Shown here: in pieces, positions 59,810 through 64,000 of the stretch | Position numbering within the stretch: the first letter of the stretch is position 1 | How the letters are laid out: every line of letters begins with the position of its first letter | From: Hymenopus coronatus | Taxonomy: Eukaryota; Arthropoda; Insecta; Mantodea; Hymenopodidae | Direction of reading: 5' to 3' | Assembly (NCBI GenBank): GCA_030762935.1 | Contig: CM060895.1 | Location: forward strand, 40,476,001 to 40,540,000 | DNA length: 64,000 nucleotides | The notes under the pieces: generated by a model | Seen by the model: only the letters and a program-made list of their open reading frames with translations | What the model was told of the DNA's origin: nothing | Database searches by the model: none | Translations under genes and position numbers: made by a program

Positions 59810-60140
59810 CTCTTTGCATGGCATGATAAAAACAAAAGAGGTCTTAGCACTTCAGAAGTGTGCAGCTTCAAATACCTATAATTCCGACCAACTATAGGAA
59901 ATAGCATATAAACGGATAAACAGTTGTCATAAACTGCATTATTTTAAAATCGTTTACATTTTTTCCGAAGTACATTTTGTTTATTTACTATATATAAAAC
60001 AGTAATTCAGGATGAAAAGCACTTCACAGACTAGTCACAGCAGAATCATGATGTGCCTTTTATTCCTCTGTTTAAAATGTTAAACATACGATATTTTAAG
60101 CAAAACTGTTGGTCATTTTTAACAAAAAAAGTTCTCCAAT
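59810..60140 (-). repeat. HER fragment, diverged
   Basis: ACAAAAGAGG..., ATTATTTTAAAATCGTTTACATTTTTTCCG and CATACGATATTTTAAGCAAAACTG blocks. A possible head remnant lies near 60530-60575 (CTTTTGGATGGAAAGCAATGCC). Confidence 0.6.
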
Positions 60141-60845
60141 ACAAACCGTAGTTGTAGTGGGGAAAATACTCGTTTGCAATTACCGAGTGGTTCAAATTTT
60201 AGGCTGTATCGTTTTTTTCCTCAATTCCACGGTTCAAAGTCCCAACTATGCTATTAAGATATTAATAAGGAAATATATTGTAATAGGGAATGCTCTGCCA
60301 TGTATCCACAGATGATGAAAACAGATAAGCCGGAAGGAACGCAGAGATGCAGTAGTCTGGCACTAAGGCCTCTATGGACGCGTTACGAAGCAAAATGATA
60401 TGGTACAGGGTTGAGAACTATAATGCTGTCTACCACACACCAAACGATAAGGCAGCTCCTAACGGATATGTTATGATACGACCACGTAGTGTGTTTGTGA
60501 GTGGTATGAGAGAGAGAGAGAGAGATAGAACTTTTGGATGGAAAGCAATGCCTCCTCTACCAGCTGGGAAGGCAAAACAGTTGTATGTAGAACTGGGTCA
60601 AAATTGGTTGAAGTATGTGCACTGATATGGTGAATAATCGCATCAAATCTCTAACAACAATCTATAATGGAGTAAAATATGTTATTTTCACCTCAGTCCT
60701 CCCTTAGGCACTAATTCCTGGTTATTTAAACGAGACCCAAATGCATGGTTTGAGCATAGTAAACTTTACGGTATTTCAGCAGTTTTACATATTTATTACT
60801 TCAGGAAGCTTCCCGCACAGCTATTTAGATTCACGGTTATAATGC
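60141..60845. other. Unassigned interval with (GA)n run
   Basis: Short GA repeats at 60510-60524. No gene recognised. Confidence 0.35.
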
Positions 60846-61035
60846 CAGTTTTTACTTTCTCTATACGAACTATGTACATGGTGTATAGAGAAGGTATTGC
60901 ATTCCACCTAAAAATTCGATACCGAGATTTCACGGGAAATAAACGTTTTAGGGTCTACTGTATAAAAAGTACATTTTTACTTCCTTTACATAGTACACTT
61001 TATAGTCCCCATTTAACCAAAAAGCAGTTTTAGAA

Positions 61036-61341
61036 AAAGGGCTGTGTAAAAAAATGGCGTGTTATTTATGGACGCTCCTTAACTACTGTGGTTCTCAGCG
61101 TCCCATTCTAAATTGGGCGTGAAAGACTGCTTAATTTTGCTCAGAGGCCTCTCTTTCAGGCTTGAGGTTCTTTTACGTGCCGTAAATCTACAACACGGGA
61201 CCAATGGCTTTGCTTCCCTTCCCTTCCGAAGCCAGCTTTACTTCCCGGAAAAATCCATCGTCCTCCGCCGGGTTTGAACCCACGACCTGGGGTATATGAA
61301 GTTAGCATGGTAAGCATTACACCACGGAGGCCGACAAAGGG

Positions 61342-61347
<6 letters not shown>
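61036..61347 (-). repeat. tRNA-derived SINE, family C, with 12-bp TSD
   Basis: AAAGGGCTGTGT occurs at 61036-61047 and at 61336-61347. The SINE (61048-61335, 288 bp) reads on the minus strand GTCGGCCTCCGTGGTGTAATGC (A box TGGTGTAATGC), GGGTTCAAACCC (B box), GGCGGAGGACGATGG, ... TCCATAAATAACACGCC and a T-run. It is full length. Confidence 0.95.

Positions 61348-61392
<45 letters not shown>
61343..61392. repeat. (GT)n microsatellite in HER
   Basis: About 25 GT units, directly after the SINE target duplication. Confidence 0.97.
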
Positions 61393-61393
<1 letters not shown>

Positions 61394-62017
61394 CACGATA
61401 ACTCAAAAACGAAAAATCTGTTAAATATCAAACTTGGTATTTACGTTTAATATCTTTCAAGGATGCGACACGAAGATTTTTAGGAAAATCCCCCACCCTA
61501 AACTACCCTTTGCATGGAAACAATTTCGAAAGTTTTGTTTTCTCAAAAGTGGTGATTTTGATTAAAATACATAAATTAAAAATATTTACATGGCAAACAA
61601 AATGTATATCTTGAATTTCCTGGGATTGGCCTCTGAGGACCTCTTTATACTGGATGACTTTTGCTGAATTTCTCATAGCTGCTAAACCGTAAGGGACAGA
61701 CAAAACTTAACTTACACCTTATGTCGCATTTATTTTTTTCGTAGAGTTGACCAATTCCGAGATATTCCTTTTGTTATTGGCTTCAGTTACTCCTGGTCAT
61801 GCAAAGAAACGAATTTCAATCACATTGTTTTAAAATACTTGATAATCAGTTTAGTCTAGTGTACTTCCTTATTTCCCTTCTTCTTTAAGGAAGTAATTAA
61901 TACTACAATTTCTGCTATCTTCTGTTTATCTTGATTAGTAGTAGAGAGAAGGATCAGATTTTGTAAGAATAATCTGTTACGAATAGCTAAAGAAAATCAT
62001 GTGAATGGAAGACATCA

Positions 62018-62127
62018 ATGTTTGAGTTATGTGTTGAGACACACACACACGCACGCGCGCGCGGATCGTTTTATAAAAACGATTTTGAAATTTCGGTTTC
62101 GAATTTTTGAATGGAATACAATATATA
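62018..62127 (-). repeat. HER head fragment
   Basis: TTTGAGTTATGTGTTGAGACAC, (AC)n/(GC)n, TTTCGGTTTCGAATTTTTGAATGGAATAC. It abuts the tail of the preceding forward copy. Confidence 0.8.
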
Positions 62128-62128
62128 T

Positions 62129-62305
62129 AACTTATTTACAAAGAACAGAATGGTTTTTGTATAAACTGTTATTTTCTAGGTTACGCCAATTGCAATGCAG
62201 GAACTAAACATATCTTTTTTACTTCTTTGGCCACTGTATTGCAATTGGCGTAACCTAGAAAATAACATTTTATACAAAAACCATTCAGTTCTTTGTAAAC
62301 AAGTT
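62129..62305. repeat. Foldback: 72-bp inverted repeat, 33-bp loop
   Basis: 62129-62200 and 62234-62305 are reverse complements with 4 mismatches in 72. The central phrase TTTCTAGGTTACGCCAATTGC is perfectly paired. Transcribed either way it would form a long hairpin RNA. It may be a foldback or MITE-type element, or a recent inverted duplication. Confidence 0.95.
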
Positions 62306-62740
62306 TTCCATTCACACATTATTGATTTAGTTTCATCTTTTTAGGGCTTGACGTAGGGGGTGCTGATGGCACTGGTACAGCTGAGTTATCCACTTCTTCG
62401 CTGTCAGATCAGCTCAGGTTCAATGCTTTGCTGGGCACTATTCTTTTTGCTTGCTTCCTTCTGTTCTCTTATTTCTTGCTGTATTTCCGCGAGGCAGCTA
62501 TCCACCCTGTGACCAATGTTTTCTTTTCTCTCTGTGTCATGGATTTTTGTGACAGCTTTTGTAGGATCAAATGCGATAACCTAGTGTAAGCTAGAGTCAC
62601 CCAATTTTGCGGTAGTAAAATGTTAACATCATGTTTCTATGCGCTCCCTGTTCTCTTCTGGTTTGTTGAGAAGTCTACTCGACGTATCCTGATAGGGAAT
62701 GTAAGAGAGTCGCAAGATGGGAAGTCATGAGACATAGACC
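62306..62740. other. Unassigned interval
   Basis: Composition becomes more balanced here. No gene recognised. Confidence 0.4.
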
Positions 62741-62744
62741 GACA

Positions 62745-62900
62745 GAGATGCGCGCTGTTAACTTATGCGACTCGCATTCGGTATATCGAGGGTTCTATTC
62801 CGGTGGCCGCTTTCCTAGGTTTTCAGGGGTTTCCCGGGCCGCTAGGAATACTGGAAAGTTTCGTTAAATCCCCCGAATTTTCTTGTTCCTAACACCTTTT
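62745..62900 (+). repeat. tRNA-derived SINE, family E
   Basis: CGACTCGCATTCGGTATATCG, GGGTTCTATTCCGG (B-box-like), then GGTTTTCAGGGGTTTCCCGGG and GAAAGTTTCGTTAAATCCCC. It aligns with the copy at 62985. Confidence 0.7.
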
Positions 62901-62984
62901 CTATCATCCGTAGTCAGATGGCAAAGAGCATCTAACCTTTCAAGGTCTCATCTGGCACCATAGTTACCACTTAGCTCACCAAGC

Positions 62985-63155
62985 CAGGTGACTCATCTGG
63001 GACTCACATTCGGGAGGTCGTCGGTTGATTCCCTCGGTTTTAGGAGGCGCGGGGCGGAGGGATTTCCCAAGTCACTAGGCGAATTTTGGGGAGGTTTCTT
63101 CATTCCCGCAAATTTCCTGTCCCTTCAATTCAGCTCCATTTAATTGCAACCGGCC
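62985..63155 (+). repeat. tRNA-derived SINE, family E
   Basis: CTGGGACTCACATTCGGGAGG, CGGTTGATTCCC, GGGATTTCCCAAGTCACTAGG, GAGGTTTCTTCATTCCCGC and AAATTTCCTGTCCC. Better kept than the first copy. Confidence 0.72.
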
Positions 63156-63464
63156 TGTTTCAGAGTTTTAAGCGACGGCGCGAAGACGGCGGTATTGGCA
63201 ACCTCGGTGGTGCTGGATGCGCTTTGGAAATACAGCTCTCGGCGGCGGGATGGCTTTGGAGTCATCTTTGGGACCAAGGTTATTCGCTCCTACCACTTCC
63301 CGCGTTGAGATAAACTATTTGGACGGTGGGGACCCACCATGGTGGCTCTTCGCGGTCGGTTTCGGTCGTCCGTCGATAATACTAGTACTCATATAATCCT
63401 ACCCTCCTCGAGTCTGACGTTCAATAAGCCCATGGTGGCTGCGGTGTGAACCCCCCTCCGGAAT

Positions 63465-63560
63465 GTGCCAATCAACCAATCGCATCACGCGAGATATATA
63501 TATAATTTCAGATTTATTCGGCTTTTGTTGCCATTCGTGTGCCCGCGCATGACGTCAATA
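63465..63560 (+). promoter_or_regulatory. CCAAT/TATA/CRE promoter-like cluster
   Basis: Two CCAAT motifs (GCCAATCAACCAATCG, 63467-63482) lie about 20 bases upstream of a TATA stretch (63494-63505). A palindromic CRE, TGACGTCA, is at 63550-63557. The spacing suits a core promoter reading rightward, starting near 63530. This is motif evidence only. Confidence 0.4.
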
Positions 63561-64000
63561 CTAGTTAGCGAGTTTGTCACACATTGCCTCTTGCAGAGGA
63601 CTAAAAACGATGAGTAGAAGGGGTGGGGTGGATGTCAACAGTTTCGAGCATAGGTGCCCAACCTGCAGCGTTAGAGGGGAGGGCAGATTTACCTCCACCC
63701 ATTTGTTTGGTAGCTGCAGGCAAAATCCTGTATCTATGATGTCACTTTCTATCAGTGGCGTGGGCTTGAGCAACGTTTATGTTATATGGGATGGTACAAA
63801 TACTAAAAATACCTTCTTGAACTCCATTCTTGTTAGTGACTTGGTTGGCATTGTTTACTTGTAACTATTCATCAACAGAGTCTTAAAAGGAAGACCAAAT
63901 GATCCTTCCCTACCATACTACGATATTTGCTTTTTATTTTATTCATTTTCAAGAACACCTGTTCACAAATATATGTAGAACCAAATATTGATATATGCTT
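63561..64000. other. Possible 5' transcribed region at window edge
   Basis: Follows the promoter-like cluster. ATG at 63610 opens SRRGGVDVNSFEHRCPTCSV and runs to a stop at 63862, with no recognised domain. The minus strand is also open. It may be 5' UTR, a short exon or repeat (GGTGCCCAACCTGCAG is common in DNA-transposon relics). Confidence 0.25.

Larger units (their letters stand above)
60846..62014 (+). repeat. HER copy split by a SINE
   Basis: Head hairpin at 60851-60890. It continues to 61047 and resumes at 61336, with (GT)n at 61343-61392. Tail GTGAATGGAAGACATCAATG. A small extra head-like phrase (TTCCTTTACATAGTAC) lies at 60981-60996. Confidence 0.9.

Noticed and set aside
62530..62760. 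Possible coding region in the GC-richer right end
   Set aside because: Frames are short, and most of the GC-richer sequence beyond 62740 is explained by two SINE copies.

Overview
The window looks like AT-rich intergenic DNA from an animal, most likely an insect or other arthropod. It has no operons or long open reading frames. It does have tRNA-derived SINEs, decayed mariner transposons, a trace of non-LTR reverse transcriptase, many CT/GT/ATT microsatellites and spliceosome-type splice sites. A large-genome insect fits the repeat load, but the species cannot be fixed from the sequence.

About half of the window (roughly 31 kb by my own sum of the extents listed) is one interspersed repeat, called here the hairpin-ended repeat (HER). 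Full copies are about 0.8-0.95 kb. One end (H) starts T-run + ACTTTCTCTAC and folds into a 12-16 bp hairpin. About 180 bp inside lies a (GT)n or (CT)n tract. The other end (T) finishes GTAGAGAAAGT, then about 27 bp ending CATCAGATTTTT. In this annotation '+' means H on the left and T on the right. Copies lie in both orientations and are often nested or abutting. The body has no convincing coding capacity, so I read it as a non-autonomous element. The 11-bp inverted repeats, terminal hairpin, internal microsatellite and T-run targets resemble Helentron-associated (HINE/DINE-1-like) elements, but that is an inference.

Around and inside the HER copies: 1-17.9 kb holds HER copies, a TIR element (2155-3416), several SINEs and a TTAA-flanked insertion; 17.9-20 kb is featureless AT-rich DNA; 20.04-20.99 kb is a ~60-bp minisatellite; 21.1-22.1 kb is a GC/CpG-richer island with the best host-gene candidate, a first coding exon on the minus strand with a consensus GTAAGT donor; 22.28-23.73 kb is a TIR transposon with a tandem duplication; 24.8-26.6 kb is a second long-TIR element; 28.08-28.49 kb is another GC-richer unique patch; 28.5-36.9 kb is a dense HER cluster; 37.3-38.3 kb is a decayed mariner; 39.0-39.15 kb is a reverse-transcriptase remnant; 45.67-46.41 and 46.77-47.71 kb are two further mariners, both internally deleted; 50.88-50.96 kb is an intact-looking tRNA-Ser(AGA) fused to a SINE; 62.1-62.3 kb is a near-perfect foldback; 62.7-63.6 kb is GC-richer, with two SINEs and a CCAAT/TATA/CRE promoter-like cluster.

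No set of host genes working together can be read here. The window records repeated rounds of transposition, and nesting gives a partial order: HER copies inserted into older TIR elements and into other HERs, and SINEs then inserted into HERs with clear target-site duplications.
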